The translations under genes were made by a program, and so were the position numbers. From Brachionus rotundiformis (lineage: Eukaryota > Rotifera > Eurotatoria > Ploima > Brachionidae), in assembly GCA_016802295.1 (NCBI GenBank), contig JAESIW010000065.1, positions 62,001 to 126,000 of the forward strand: a stretch of DNA of 64,000 nt, written 5' to 3'. The notes beneath the pieces were generated by a model. It saw only the letters and a program-made list of their open reading frames with translations. It did not search any database and had not been told where the DNA came from. Positions 48,555 to 59,023 of this stretch are shown here, in pieces (position 1 is the first letter of the stretch; every line of letters starts with the position of its first letter).

Positions 48555-50219
48555 CTATGAACTACTGGCTCCATTATTTTTATTTACTTCATTGATTGTA
48601 GTTGTTACTGTTGTAGTTACTTGAAATTTTGTCTCTATTGCATTTGTTGTAAATGTTGTTTCTGCTAAAATTGTATTCGAATTTGCAATTGTTGAAATCA
48701 AATTATCTTTAATTGTAAATATAATTAAGACTCTTTAATGATCAAAAAATTTTAGATAAATACAACTTGGTCTAAATAATTTTAAAATACGAAATCTCAA
48801 ATTTTATTAACTAAAAAAAATACTTTATAATAAATTGATTTATTTTTTGAGGATACGTCAAATTATCCAAAAAAAATATTTAACTTAATAGAAATATTAA
48901 TAAATAAGATAAAATTTCTTTTAATTTTCTTAAATTCTACTTATCTAGTTTTATTACTTTGATTATTAAGAGTTATTGCCAAAGGGAGTCCAACACATAG
49001 TCCACTAAACAGTAATACACAGACACATAAACATGGAATAACTACAATCACATTACGGGTCTTTTCTTCTTTTATCTTTTTATCATTTTTTTTTTTCATT
49101 TTTTTTTCATTATCTTTTTTTTCTTCTTCATCCTTTTTTTCAGTTTTTTTTTCTTTATCTTCTTTATTTTTATCACTTTTATCTTCACTTTTTGAGTTTT
49201 GTTTTTCTAAACTATTTTCTTTATCTTCTTTTATCTGCTGGGCCTTTTTTCCAATGTTTTCTTTTGAAATTTTTGAACCAGGAGCTAAATTACTCGTGTG
49301 TTGCTCCATTACTATGACCACCATAGAAGATTCTCTTTTTGGTTTATTTTTATTCTGTTCAATAATTTTACTCTCATCCGGAGGTTGCTTAAATGTTTCT
49401 GGTGGTTCAGGCTCAATTAAAACACTTTCATTAAGCTGTTTTTGTTCGAATTCTGGTAGTTTTAGAGGAAACTCTTTTCTATCTTTTGGTCCAGGAATTA
49501 GGGGGCCTTGTTTCTTGTAATTTATTGGATACAACTCATCTCTATTGAATAAATTACTACTGAACACTGGAAGAGACTTGGTCTCTGGAGGATCAAAACG
49601 AGCTTTTGGAAGCCAGAAAGAATTTGACTTGAAGTTATTTTCCATAGGTAAGCTAAGTTTAGGAGTCAATTGAGAGGCTGGAGTGTTAAAATTCGAATAT
49701 GGTGTTAATCTACTCAAAGGTTCGGGTGAAACATAAAATTCAGGATCATGCAGTGGTGGCCTGGTCAAACCATTAATCTTGGGAAAAATCACTAGATTAT
49801 TAATTTTTATACTTTCGATTTTAGTTTTAAATTACATAATCAAATGGTTCTTTTGAATAAATATCTTTTCCATTATTTGCACTTCCATTTTTTCCATAAA
49901 GCTAAAAAAAAATTTTTAGAAGTGTGGCAAAAATTAACTAAAATAAGCCGAGTGTTTTTTTAGAAACATAAATATTTAAAGAATTAAAACAGTAATTAAT
50001 TTTTTTTACTTTTTTCAATTTTGTTATATAAACTTAGTTTTTATTCGTTGAAAAATAATAAAAGATCAATCAAGAATTTTGATCATCAAAATTAAATTTT
50101 AAGGAGAAAGATTATTTAGTAATTGTAAGTTTAAACCATACTGATGAATTTAAATACTTTTTAAAGTATCAATAAGTGAAAAAATTTTAACTCACTTTGT
50201 GAAAAATGTCTATTTCCAT
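48555..50219 (-). CDS. Unrecognised type II single-pass membrane protein
   Basis: I do not recognise the family. Exons 50196-50219, 49836-49901, 48958-49777 and 48555-48706 are phase-compatible and give 353 residues. The model starts MEIDIFHK before a GTGAGT donor. The long N-terminal part is Pro-rich (GLTRPPLHDPEF, LPKARFDPPE) and then strongly Lys/Glu-rich (about residues 185-275). A single hydrophobic helix follows (VIVVIPCLCVCVLLFSGLCV). The last exon is a Thr-rich tail (TTFTTNAIETKFQVTTTVTT) likely outside the cell and O-glycosylated. No signal peptide, so type II topology is inferred. The charged part may be a coiled coil or disordered. Confidence 0.7.
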
Positions 50220-51070
50220 TTTAGAATTAAAAAACTAAAAATATACCAACTTAGCTACTTATATCAAAAAATAACAAGACTAGCTTATTTAAATTTTTAT
50301 TAAATAAAAAAAGCCTTATCTAATTTTTATATTCAATTGCTCGGATTCACCTGTAAAGAAATAACTAATCTGCATAAGTTTTCATGGAACCAATTATTTT
50401 GGCATTTTTTTAGAGCAAAAAATTAGTAATTTTACACTATGGAATCAATCAAAATTTTAAATTATAATTTTTATATTAAAGAATTTTTTTTTAAATCAAC
50501 TTTATGAAGGCGAACGTTTTTTTATTATTACATTTGATTTAGATATTCAGAATTTTAGTGAAAATATTTATCAAATAATCCGATATTTGATTTTAATAAT
50601 TAGATTTGGAAGTTTAAATAAGAAAGTTACCTTAGAAAATTCAAAGCATTCAAATTTTTAATGAAATTAAATTAAATTTTTTTTTTAATTAATTCAAGAA
50701 ATAGGAATCAATAAAAACTACTTCTTAATTTCAAATTGCGACAGTTTTTAGGAAAATGGCCGAATTAGAAGCTATTTCTTTTTTTCAAATTTTTTGCGAA
50801 TTTATGATTAAATTTTATTTATAATCAAAAAACTAAAAAAATATCAAATTTTATTCATACTTAAGTTATTAAATAATTGATCTTTCTGGGACAAACGACC
50901 AATTTTGTTCACATCTTTAAGTATAATTAATAAATAATTTTCTCCAAAAAAAAGTTCTAATTTCAGCATTTAAATTAAAAATTTCATCAATCAAAAATTT
51001 TTTAAATTATTCGATTGAATACTCAAGCCTAATAGCTTAATTTAAATAATTATTTGTACTTGAGATAAAA
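50220..51070. other. Intergenic region
   Basis: About 850 bp of A+T-rich DNA between two genes on the minus strand. Nothing recognised. Confidence 0.5.
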
Positions 51071-52360
51071 TTATTCTTTTGATAAATTGGGCTCAAAAAT
51101 AGACTTAAGATCTTTGACTTTGATCAAAGAACAGACTTCTTCAAGATCGGGCAACTTTTGCTTTGCTGATTTTTTTAAAGTACCATTTGGAGACACCGGT
51201 CCCTGAAAATTAATCTTTGTCTTCATTAAACCGCTCTGCGATGAATTTCTAGAATACTTTCCGCGCACAAAATAATTCGTGCTGACTGATGACTGATATT
51301 TTATTTTTTCGAACTGTTCTATTTTAGATTTTACATCATACATTGGATTTGAATTGGCACGTTTAGACAGCGTTCTGGTTGGAAACGAGGATACTCTTCT
51401 GAGAAAACAACTCTTGTTTTTTATCAAGTTGTTGATTTCGTTTCGTTTTTTCTCATTTAAAAATTTATTATTAGCCAATTCATTTAGCTTTAGAGTTGAC
51501 ATGTTGTTCAACTCGCCCAATGATTCCAATAGCTCTTCCTCTTCCTCTTCGCCATTCTTTTCTGTGCACTCAGACGTTTGTTCTTCATTTTTAAAATCAA
51601 ACTTTTTATTAGAGTCCTCAATGTCAATCTGGCAAACTTCATACTGTCCTGCTTCGTTGCAAATGTCTGACTCTGGAGCTTCAATTTTGAGCAAACTGAT
51701 CAAACTCTTTGATGATTGGTTTCTGAGTTGGTTTTCTTGGTTTATTTTAATTTCAGATAAAGAGGTACACTTTATCTTGGACCATGAAGATGACAATTTA
51801 CTAGGCTCAGGAATTTCTTCCTTATTGTCATCGATCATCTCTTGGTCAGCTAGATTATTCACTATGAAAGTGATGCTCTTTTTTGATAGAGAGTCTTCAG
51901 AGCTTAAATCCTGCTCTTCAGCTTTCTCAAAATCAAATTTTGGTGATCCTTTGACATCCTTGTTCGATTGGTTCAAGTTCTTGTTTTTTGCAAAGCTATA
52001 TGAAGTCAGCATTGTCTCGGATTCATTCGAGTCACTGCAGTCACTTGTTTCACAAATTTGATCTTGTTCAGGCTCGAGTGCCAAAGAATTACGGACCAAA
52101 TATTGGTTGCTTTTTTTATTAGATGGACTGCGTCTGATTACACAATGCTTCAATTTTTCATTAAGAACTTCTGGATCAAGGCTCATTTTTTTATTTCTAA
52201 ATCCGAACTCAGCTTGATGGGTCTCTTCATAAGAATCCAAAGTGGTCGGATTTTTAAGGTCTATTCTTGTCTTGTATAAACTCTGATTAGATCTATTGCT
52301 GCTAGGAGAATCGGACATGACTAGCTTTAGACTACTATTAAAATTACTAAAATTTTTCAA
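51071..52360 (-). CDS. Unrecognised, largely disordered protein
   Basis: Single open frame of 429 residues (or about 415 from the second Met, MSDSPSSNRS). The composition is Ser/Asn/Glu/Lys-rich with an EEEEEELLESLGEL acidic patch. Two similar short motifs lie towards the C-terminus, VKSKIEQFEKIK and VKDLKSIFEP, which look like small helical binding motifs. The length and the lack of stops in such A+T-rich DNA, plus a shift to normal codon use, support a real gene. No catalytic or membrane domain is visible. An intracellular adaptor role would be a guess. Confidence 0.75.
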   Translation of the reverse strand: MKNFSNFNSSLKLVMSDSPSSNRSNQSLYKTRIDLKNPTTLDSYEETHQAEFGFRNKKMSLDPEVLNEKLKHCVIRRSPSNKKSNQYLVRNSLALEPEQDQICETSDCSDSNESETMLTSYSFAKNKNLNQSNKDVKGSPKFDFEKAEEQDLSSEDSLSKKSITFIVNNLADQEMIDDNKEEIPEPSKLSSSWSKIKCTSLSEIKINQENQLRNQSSKSLISLLKIEAPESDICNEAGQYEVCQIDIEDSNKKFDFKNEEQTSECTEKNGEEEEEELLESLGELNNMSTLKLNELANNKFLNEKKRNEINNLIKNKSCFLRRVSSFPTRTLSKRANSNPMYDVKSKIEQFEKIKYQSSVSTNYFVRGKYSRNSSQSGLMKTKINFQGPVSPNGTLKKSAKQKLPDLEEVCSLIKVKDLKSIFEPNLSKE

Positions 52361-53339
52361 ATGAATAAAAATTAAATCGATTATAAATGATGGACTGGAT
52401 TTTGAATGAGTGAGATTTAAGTGATTAAGTTTCTTTAATAATTGGGCGCGGTAAATATTTGTTTGCTTAACAAATTTTTAATAATTGTTAGTAAATTTAC
52501 CTTAAAACCCTTATTATTAATACAATGATCAGTTGACTTAGAATCGAGCTTAACCTACCTTAAATACAGCATAATCCTCAAGCTTTTATCAAATTCAATA
52601 TTTATTATCAATTTATAGAATTAACTATATATTTTTGCTGGCTGCTAATTTCATGGATTTATTAAGAGTAAAATATTTGAAAAAAAATCATTTAGATTAT
52701 TATTAAAGATGAATTAGTTTTATTCAGCTTTGTAATGTTTTATTAAAACAAGATATAAATTTTTTATCATTAAGCATTCCATTATTAAATCCTCATGATA
52801 TTTTAATTTTTTCTAAAATAAAATATTTATTGAATGTACAAATACAGTAATTATTTTAAGCTTAAATTTCGTATTAAGTTATGTTAGTATCATATCATTT
52901 CTGTAAATTAATTTTCTTATTTAAGACATGTATATATTGTATTTCCGAGCTTCATTTAATTTAGTATAAACAAAATCAGAAAAAATTAAACAATTAAATT
53001 AAATTTTTTATTTCATAAACAAAATGTATTTAAAAATCAATGATTGAAAACAAGTCGAATTTTATTCTAAAATTATAAGATTCAAATGAGTGAACATCTT
53101 AAAAGCTCTTTCTTAAAAGAAAACGAATAATTAATTAAATATAAAAAGGCAATAAAAATCATCAATAAATAAGTCTCAATAAATAAAAGATGGACGAAAA
53201 ATCTTTATTTTTGATATAATTAGCATTTAAACATAAAAAGTAAAGTATACACATTTTATCTTACAAAAAAATTACACTAACACTGTATTAGTATCTTGGA
53301 ATTGATGCAATGCCTTTGAAATGGATCAAATCTTTTCTC
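52361..53339. other. Intergenic region
   Basis: About 1 kb, A+T-rich, presumably including the promoter of the gene at 51071-52360. Nothing else recognised. Confidence 0.5.
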
Positions 53340-53720
53340 AGCTACTTCGCGATTATATCAATTCATTAATTAGATGGTGTAATGAATGGTCTATGGATCT
53401 AAAAACGAGATTTTATTTAGTAAAAATCAACAGCTTCAAAATAACTACGCTAAGACTAATTAAGTGAATAGTAAAGATTACCTTGTCTCGAGATCTCGAA
53501 CTCAGAAAGACTGTGAATCTGGATTCAGCATGACTTGAAATGGCTTCAAATAGGTGTTCAGCAGCCTCAAAAAGGAATAGATGTTAGGTCAAATCCTTCA
53601 TGGTGTTAAGTTTCGTAGCCAAATGATCATTAAATTACTAAAATTCTAGACCTCATTTATAGTATCCAATTGAAGCATTGATGGAATCATAAAGTCAAGC
53701 TACTAACTTGACTTAAGATT
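53340..53720 (+). mobile_element. LINE relic (reverse transcriptase C-terminal side)
   Basis: Plus strand reads RDYINSLIRWCNEWSMDLKT, matching DDINSLVKWCSEWSMNLNT of the LINE at 24085-25566. Further on are LEMASNRCSAASKRN, LGQILHGVKF and YSIQ in register with the same protein. Several frameshifts and stops. Confidence 0.75.
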
Positions 53721-53797
53721 TTTTTTAAATGAGTCATTAAATTGAAAAAATTTTTGACTTAATTATCCTTGAAATTTAATCAAAAATCTACCTATTC

Positions 53798-54225
53798 TTC
53801 AAAAAAGGAACCATGAACCTGTCTTTCAGTCTATTTTAAAAATTTTCAATTAAATTATAAATTTGAATTTAACACCAGAAAGTCTGAGGAGTTTTTTAAA
53901 AATAATTGCTTTGTGATCAAGTGTATATTAATTTAATTTTCTCAGATTTTGTAAAAAAATTCAAAAAATTTAATCTAAACATTTCAATGTTTTATTCTTT
54001 TTAAATAATTTAATAAACAATTTAATTTTAATTCGTAAAATTTATAAATGTAGTGTTAATCGGTCTTCATGACAGGGTTACGAGCCTGTTTTCCATTCTT
54101 AAGATCTGAAATTTTTCTAATTAATCGGCCGGGCTTTCTAGTGTTAAAAATTGTTGATTTGAGCATTCAAGTCCTTTGACTTGACTTTGATTTTATGACT
54201 TTTGATCAATACTGATTTAAATTAT
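53798..54225 (+). repeat. Dispersed repeat fragment
   Basis: Shares blocks with 37145-37365 (gaacctgtctttc near 53816; tgacttttgatcaatactg near 54196). Unidentified. Confidence 0.45.
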
Positions 54226-54501
54226 AAAAATAAACTCATAAAAAAAACTATAAAAAATAGTTTTTTTTTCAAATATTTTGAAAAAAAAGGTAAAAGTATA
54301 ATTTTAATATATAAAAAAATGTGAGCACATTTTCAAATTGACTCAAAAATGTTTAGAAAATTTAAAATTGGCTTTAAAACTAAATATTTCTTTCAAACAA
54401 TATTTATTTAGAAAAAAATTTTTGTTAGTAATTTAACAAGTTTATTATGAACTAAAACACAAAACAATCATAAATAAATCTCTTTTAAAATTTTTTATTT
54501 T

Positions 54502-54807
54502 TTATTCGGACCATTTTCCCATGATATCAGACTCTCGGAACAAATAGTACTCTTTGTTTTCGATTTCAATTTTGTTTCCGCCATATTCTGGCAACAAAAC
54601 CTTATCGCCTGGTTTAACAGTGCAAGGAATCAAGTCTCCGCTTTGGTTGCGAGCTCCTTGACCAACAGCAACAACTGTGGCATTGAGCACTTTTACGTTC
54701 GATCTATCCGGCAACACAATTCCACCTTTTGTGGTTGTTTCTTTGGCAAATCTCTCAACCAGGACTCTGTCAAACAATGGAATCAATCTTTTTATAGCGC
54801 CAGACAT
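54502..54807 (-). CDS. HSPE1: Mitochondrial 10-kDa heat shock protein (chaperonin 10)
   Basis: 101 residues from MSGAIKRLIPLFDRVLVER, single exon; human has 102. GroES fold: the mobile loop KETTTKGGIVLP that docks on HSP60, then the family blocks ATVVAVGQGAR, VKPGDKVLLPEYGG and the C-terminal YLFRESDIMGKW. It caps the HSP60 ring in the mitochondrial matrix. The open frame extends 40 codons further upstream, but this extension is not conserved and crosses the A+T-rich leader, so the later ATG at 54807 is chosen. Head-to-head with HSPD1, as in most animals. Confidence 0.96.
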   Translation of the reverse strand: MSGAIKRLIPLFDRVLVERFAKETTTKGGIVLPDRSNVKVLNATVVAVGQGARNQSGDLIPCTVKPGDKVLLPEYGGNKIEIENKEYYLFRESDIMGKWSE

Positions 54808-54862
54808 TTTCTTTTTTATAAATCTAAAATTAAGATTTGAAATTTTTGGATGATTTTTAGGG

Positions 54863-54869
54863 TTATATA
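54863..54869 (-). promoter_or_regulatory. TATA-like box for HSPE1
   Basis: The minus strand reads TATATAA about 56 bp upstream of the HSPE1 ATG and just downstream of the heat-shock element at 54891-54908. Confidence 0.5.
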
Positions 54870-54890
54870 AAAGTGTATTCATAGTCCCAA

Positions 54891-54908
54891 TTCTAGAAAA
54901 TTCTCGAA
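54891..54908. promoter_or_regulatory. Heat-shock element, four perfect units
   Basis: TTCtaGAAaaTTCtcGAA: four alternating TTC/GAA units at exact 5-bp spacing, the consensus HSF1 trimer site. It is nearest to HSPE1. Confidence 0.9.
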
Positions 54909-55079
54909 AAAATTTGCAATATTTCAACTTTTCATAGAATCTAGGCCTCGTGTATCTAGTTATTACTTTATATATTTTCTACTCGTTTATTTAAATTCAA
55001 ATGCAAAAAAAATTCAAAATTTTTATTTTTTTTAAACAACTATACTTTACTGAAATCTTTCATCATATAACATGTGCTT

Positions 55080-55102
55080 GAAATTTCCAAAACTTTCTCG
55101 AA
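55080..55102. promoter_or_regulatory. Heat-shock element, five units (one imperfect)
   Basis: Units at 5-bp spacing: GAA 55080, TTC 55085, AAA (imperfect GAA) 55090, TTC 55095, GAA 55100. About 100 bp upstream of the HSPD1 ATG. Confidence 0.85.
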
Positions 55103-55200
55103 TTTTGTTTTTAAATTCAAATATTAGGTGAATTAAAAACTAATAAAAAATATAAATATAAAAATTTTAGATAGTAATAGAATAAAAATAATTTTCAAAG

Positions 55201-56994
55201 ATGTATCGATTGACAAGATTAGCCTCATCAAGTAAACGCGTTGCATCATCGTTGGTCAGTGGACGCACATATGCCAAAGATGTTAAGTTTGGCGACAGTG
55301 CCAGAGCCAAAATGTTGCAAGGTGTTGACGTGCTAGCTGACGCAGTAGCCGTAACTTTGGGCCCAAAGGGCAGAAACGTGATTATTGAACAAAGCTGGGG
55401 AAGTCCCAAGATCACCAAAGACGGTGTCACTGTTGCCAAAGCTGTTGAATTAAAATGCAAATTTCAAAACCTTGGCGCCAAGCTTGTACAAGATGTAGCT
55501 AACAACACCAATGAAAAAGCTGGTGATGGTACCACTACTGCCACAGTTTTGGCCCGAGCAATCGCAAAAGAAGGATTCCAAAAAATTAGCCAAGGCGCTA
55601 ATCCAATTGAAGTAAGACGTGGTATTATGAGCGCAGTTGATACTGTTGTATCTGAATTGAAACGCATGTCAAGACCAGTTACCACACCTGAAGAAATTAG
55701 CCAAGTGGCTACAATTTCGGCCAATGGAGACAAAAGCATTGGTGACTTAATCTCGAATGCCATGAAAAAAGTTGGCAAAGATGGTGTAATCACTGTTAAG
55801 GATGGTAAAACTCTAAATGATGAACTGGAAATTATCGAGGGTCTTAAATTTGACCGTGGCTACATTTCGCCTTATTTCATGAACTCGAACAAAGGAGCTA
55901 AATGCGAATTTCAGGACGCTTTTGTTTTGATTTCGGAGAAAAAAGTCTCTAGTGTACAAGAGTTGATTCCAGCTCTTGAGCTTGCCAATGCTCAACGAAA
56001 ACAATTGTTGATTATTGCTGAAGAAGTTGAAGGCGAGGCATTGACCACTTTGGTTATCAACAGACTCAAAGTTAATTTACAAGTTTGCGCAGTCAAAGCT
56101 CCTGGATTCGGAGATAACCGCAAAAATATTCTTAGAGATATTGCCATTTCTACTGGTGCTACTTTATTTGGCGATGAGACAAATTTGACCAAATTGGAAG
56201 AGATTAAATTAAGTGATTTTGGTCAAGTTGGTGAAGTGGTTGTAACCAAAGATGACACTTTGATGATGAGAGGCAAAGGCGATGCTGAAGAAGTAGAGCG
56301 TCGTGTTAAGCAAATTAAAGATGAGATTGCTGAAACCACATCTGAATATGAAAAAGAAAAACTTCAAGAAAGATTGGCTAAATTGAGCAATGGAGTTGCT
56401 GTGTTGAAAGTCGGCGGCTCAAGTGAAGTTGAGGTCAATGAAAAGAAGGACAGAATAACCGATGCCTTGTGCGCCACAAGAGCTGCTGTTGAGGAAGGTA
56501 TTGTCCCAGGTGGTGGTGTTGCTTTATTGAGATCAATCAAAGCTTTAGATGGTCTAACTGCTGTTAATGATGATCAAAAAGTTGGTATTGAGATTGTTCG
56601 ACGTGCACTCAGAATGCCAGCTTACACAATCGCTCAAAACGCCGGAAAAGAAGGTGCACTAATTGTAGACAAAATAATAACTCAGGCATCCCAAGAAACT
56701 GGTTATGATGCTCGTAATGACCAATATATTGATATGGTCAAAGCTGGTATCATCGATCCTACAAAGGTACTTGGTTTATTTTTAAAAAAAAAAGAGTCAT
56801 TTTTCTAAATCTTGTGGTTTTAGGTTGTTCGTTCTGCTCTCCAAGACGCCTCTGGTGTTGCTTCGCTTTTGACTACTGCTGAGTGTGTCATTGCTGAGCA
56901 ACCAAAGGAGGAAAAACCAGCCGCTGAAATGGGTGGCATGGGTGGTATGGGTGGAATGGGTGGCATGGGTGGTATGGGTGGAATGGGTTTTTAA
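55201..56994 (+). CDS. HSPD1: Mitochondrial 60-kDa heat shock protein (chaperonin 60)
   Basis: Exons 55201-56766 and 56824-56994 give 578 residues (human 573). A mitochondrial presequence (MYRLTRLASSSKRVASS) precedes the mature start YAKDVKFG. Group I chaperonin blocks are all present: TLGPKGRNV, KDGVTVAK, the nucleotide-binding GDGTTTATVLA, ISPYF, KAPGFGDNR, and the signature AAVEEGIVPGGGVAL. The short intron removes a piece that would end the frame at 56808; the second exon supplies DASGVASLLTTAE and the typical C-terminal GGM repeat tail ending MGF. It folds imported matrix proteins with HSP10. Shares the heat-shock promoter to its left. Confidence 0.97.
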
Positions 56995-57990
56995 AGTATG
57001 AATAATCCGATAAAAATAAAAATTCATTGTCTATGTTCTTTTTTATTTTTAATTATTTTTTGAACTACTCCGTTTATTGTTGATATTTTTAATAAAATAT
57101 TTAAGAGATAATTTTATTGTTCAAATTGATTTTTTAGAGCGAATTTAGGATAAATTTTGAAAATCATAAAAACTATAAAATCATTTATACTTTTATTATA
57201 GTTTACTTTATAATTTTAATATCAAAAATTATAAATATATTGATGAATTTAATTGAATTAATTAGTATCGCTTTAAAAATTAACTCTTTTCGAGTTAAAT
57301 TATAGTTTATTCATTTTAAATTATAATTCAGGTTAAAATATCAAATTTTTAAAATATTTAATTCTAATCCCGAGGTTTAAGATTATTGCTCCTTCTTGAT
57401 TTTAAATTTTAGACAAGATAAAATTATAAAAAAAAAGCTACTAATAGTTGGTAATTTAGCATGTTGAATGAAACCCAAGGGTGTAATTGAAATATTTTCA
57501 ATCATTTAATACAACAATTTTAATTAATCTAAAGCTTAATTTTATACTTTTAAACTGACATTTTATCTACTTAATTAATAACAAATTTTAATTAATTTTT
57601 TATCTTAATATTGGAAATAAAATAAGATTGGAATTAAATTATTCTTTTTAAATTGATTTCTGTTTACAAACCTTAAATAAAAATAATGTTAGCGCCAAAA
57701 TTTTCTTCCGAACCAAATCTTGTCAGATCAATTAAAAAAATCATAAGAATTAATTAAACAATTAAACTAGCAAAGGTTTGACAAGCACTTGTCTAGACCC
57801 GATAGTAAAGAATTCCAAAGATTATTTTGTGGTTTTTAAAAAGCGAGTTTAATAAAGCAATTAATAATTAATTATTAACAATATTTAGCAACGATTATTA
57901 TTTGACGGTTTTTTATTATAAACATAAATTCAATAAATATCAATTTAGAAATAAAATTAAATTAAAAATTATTCAAAAAAAAAATTGATT
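56995..57990. other. Intergenic region between converging genes
   Basis: About 1 kb of A+T-rich DNA after HSPD1. A perfect AATAAA lies near 57091, possibly its polyadenylation signal. Nothing else seen. Confidence 0.45.
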
Positions 57991-59023
57991 TTAAATTCTG
58001 AACAAGCTGTTGACCAAATTACCAAAAAATATCAATCTTAATAAAGTGTACATTGAGCTGAATATTTTCGATGATGAGTTAAGCATTGAAAAAATCGACT
58101 GCTTATAGATAAAACGAGCACTATTCGCATTAGCATTGGCGCTGTGTACTCGTATCGAACGAATTAGGCCTTTATAAGCACAATGGTATTTTCCTTGGTC
58201 AAAATTCGAATTAAAATTCGGTATTATTAGTTTACTGTATGTTGATTTAGTTGAATGGTCAACTATTTGAATAATTGTGTGCTGATTTGACTCAGTGTGT
58301 TCGGTTTTGTTTTCAATGCTAAAATGTGATAAGCTTCGAATTCTGTGCCGATTGAAGTACCAGCGTATATGATCGCTTGGACTGAGTATGTCATCATATT
58401 TACAAATTAGAACTACAGGATTATTGACTGAATAGACATCATTTTCCCCAGCATTTTCTTTTGTTTCATTTAAATAGATGTCAGAATCGTTCAATGTTTT
58501 GAATTCGGCTTAAAATAATTTTGTTTAGAAATTTTATTTGTTTTTTTATTATAAACTCACATAAAACATTAAGTCTGTATATTTGTCCATTAGCATTTTC
58601 CGAATTCAAAACACAATAATACAAAGCTGAATCTTCCCTTTTCAATCTTCTTATTTCCAAATTCCATGTAAGCTTGTAATTGTCCTCGATTAGGCCATTT
58701 GTGTCCATGGGAAAAACTTGCTTTATAGGCCGGATACGCAAATCAGAAATAAAGGTCTCACTGCCAATGGTCAAGACATGAACTGCCATTTTGTCATACT
58801 TTCTATGCCAAACCACATGCTGATCTTTTCTGACTTCTAGAGAGCAGTTTATTACAACCACTTCGTTCTCCTCGTGCCATAAGTCGTGATACTTTAATCT
58901 TGATTGACTTTTATTAGAATGAAGCTCATGGCTTGTATAGCCAGCTTGAGTATTTACCAATATTATAAGTATTACTAAAAGTCTTAATGAAAGATTATAT
59001 GCCAAAGTGTATGCCTTCCTCAT
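57991..59023 (-). CDS. Two-Ig-domain, probably GPI-anchored cell-surface protein
   Basis: Exons 58561-59023 and 57991-58508 join in phase to 326 residues. A signal peptide (LLVILIILVNTQA) is followed by two Ig domains. The first runs from VVVINCSLE through VVWHRKYD, GSETFISDLRIRP and WNLEIRRLKREDSALYYC. The second runs from VVLICKYDD through IRWYFN and DQGKYHC. The first domain has the look of the DPR/DIP/lachesin neuronal recognition group. The last 22 residues are hydrophobic (SSMYTLLRLIFFGNLV) after a Ser-rich stretch, with no cytoplasmic tail, which suggests a GPI anchor. A role in cell recognition is inference. Confidence 0.82.

Noticed and set aside
51354..52061. 235-codon + strand frame
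   Set aside because: Antisense shadow of the disordered-protein gene at 51071-52360; Ser/Phe/Leu-rich, as expected from reversed Glu/Lys/Asn codons.
54808..54927. 40-codon N-terminal extension of HSP10
   Set aside because: Lies in the promoter with the TATA-like box and HSE. The conserved protein starts at the later ATG.
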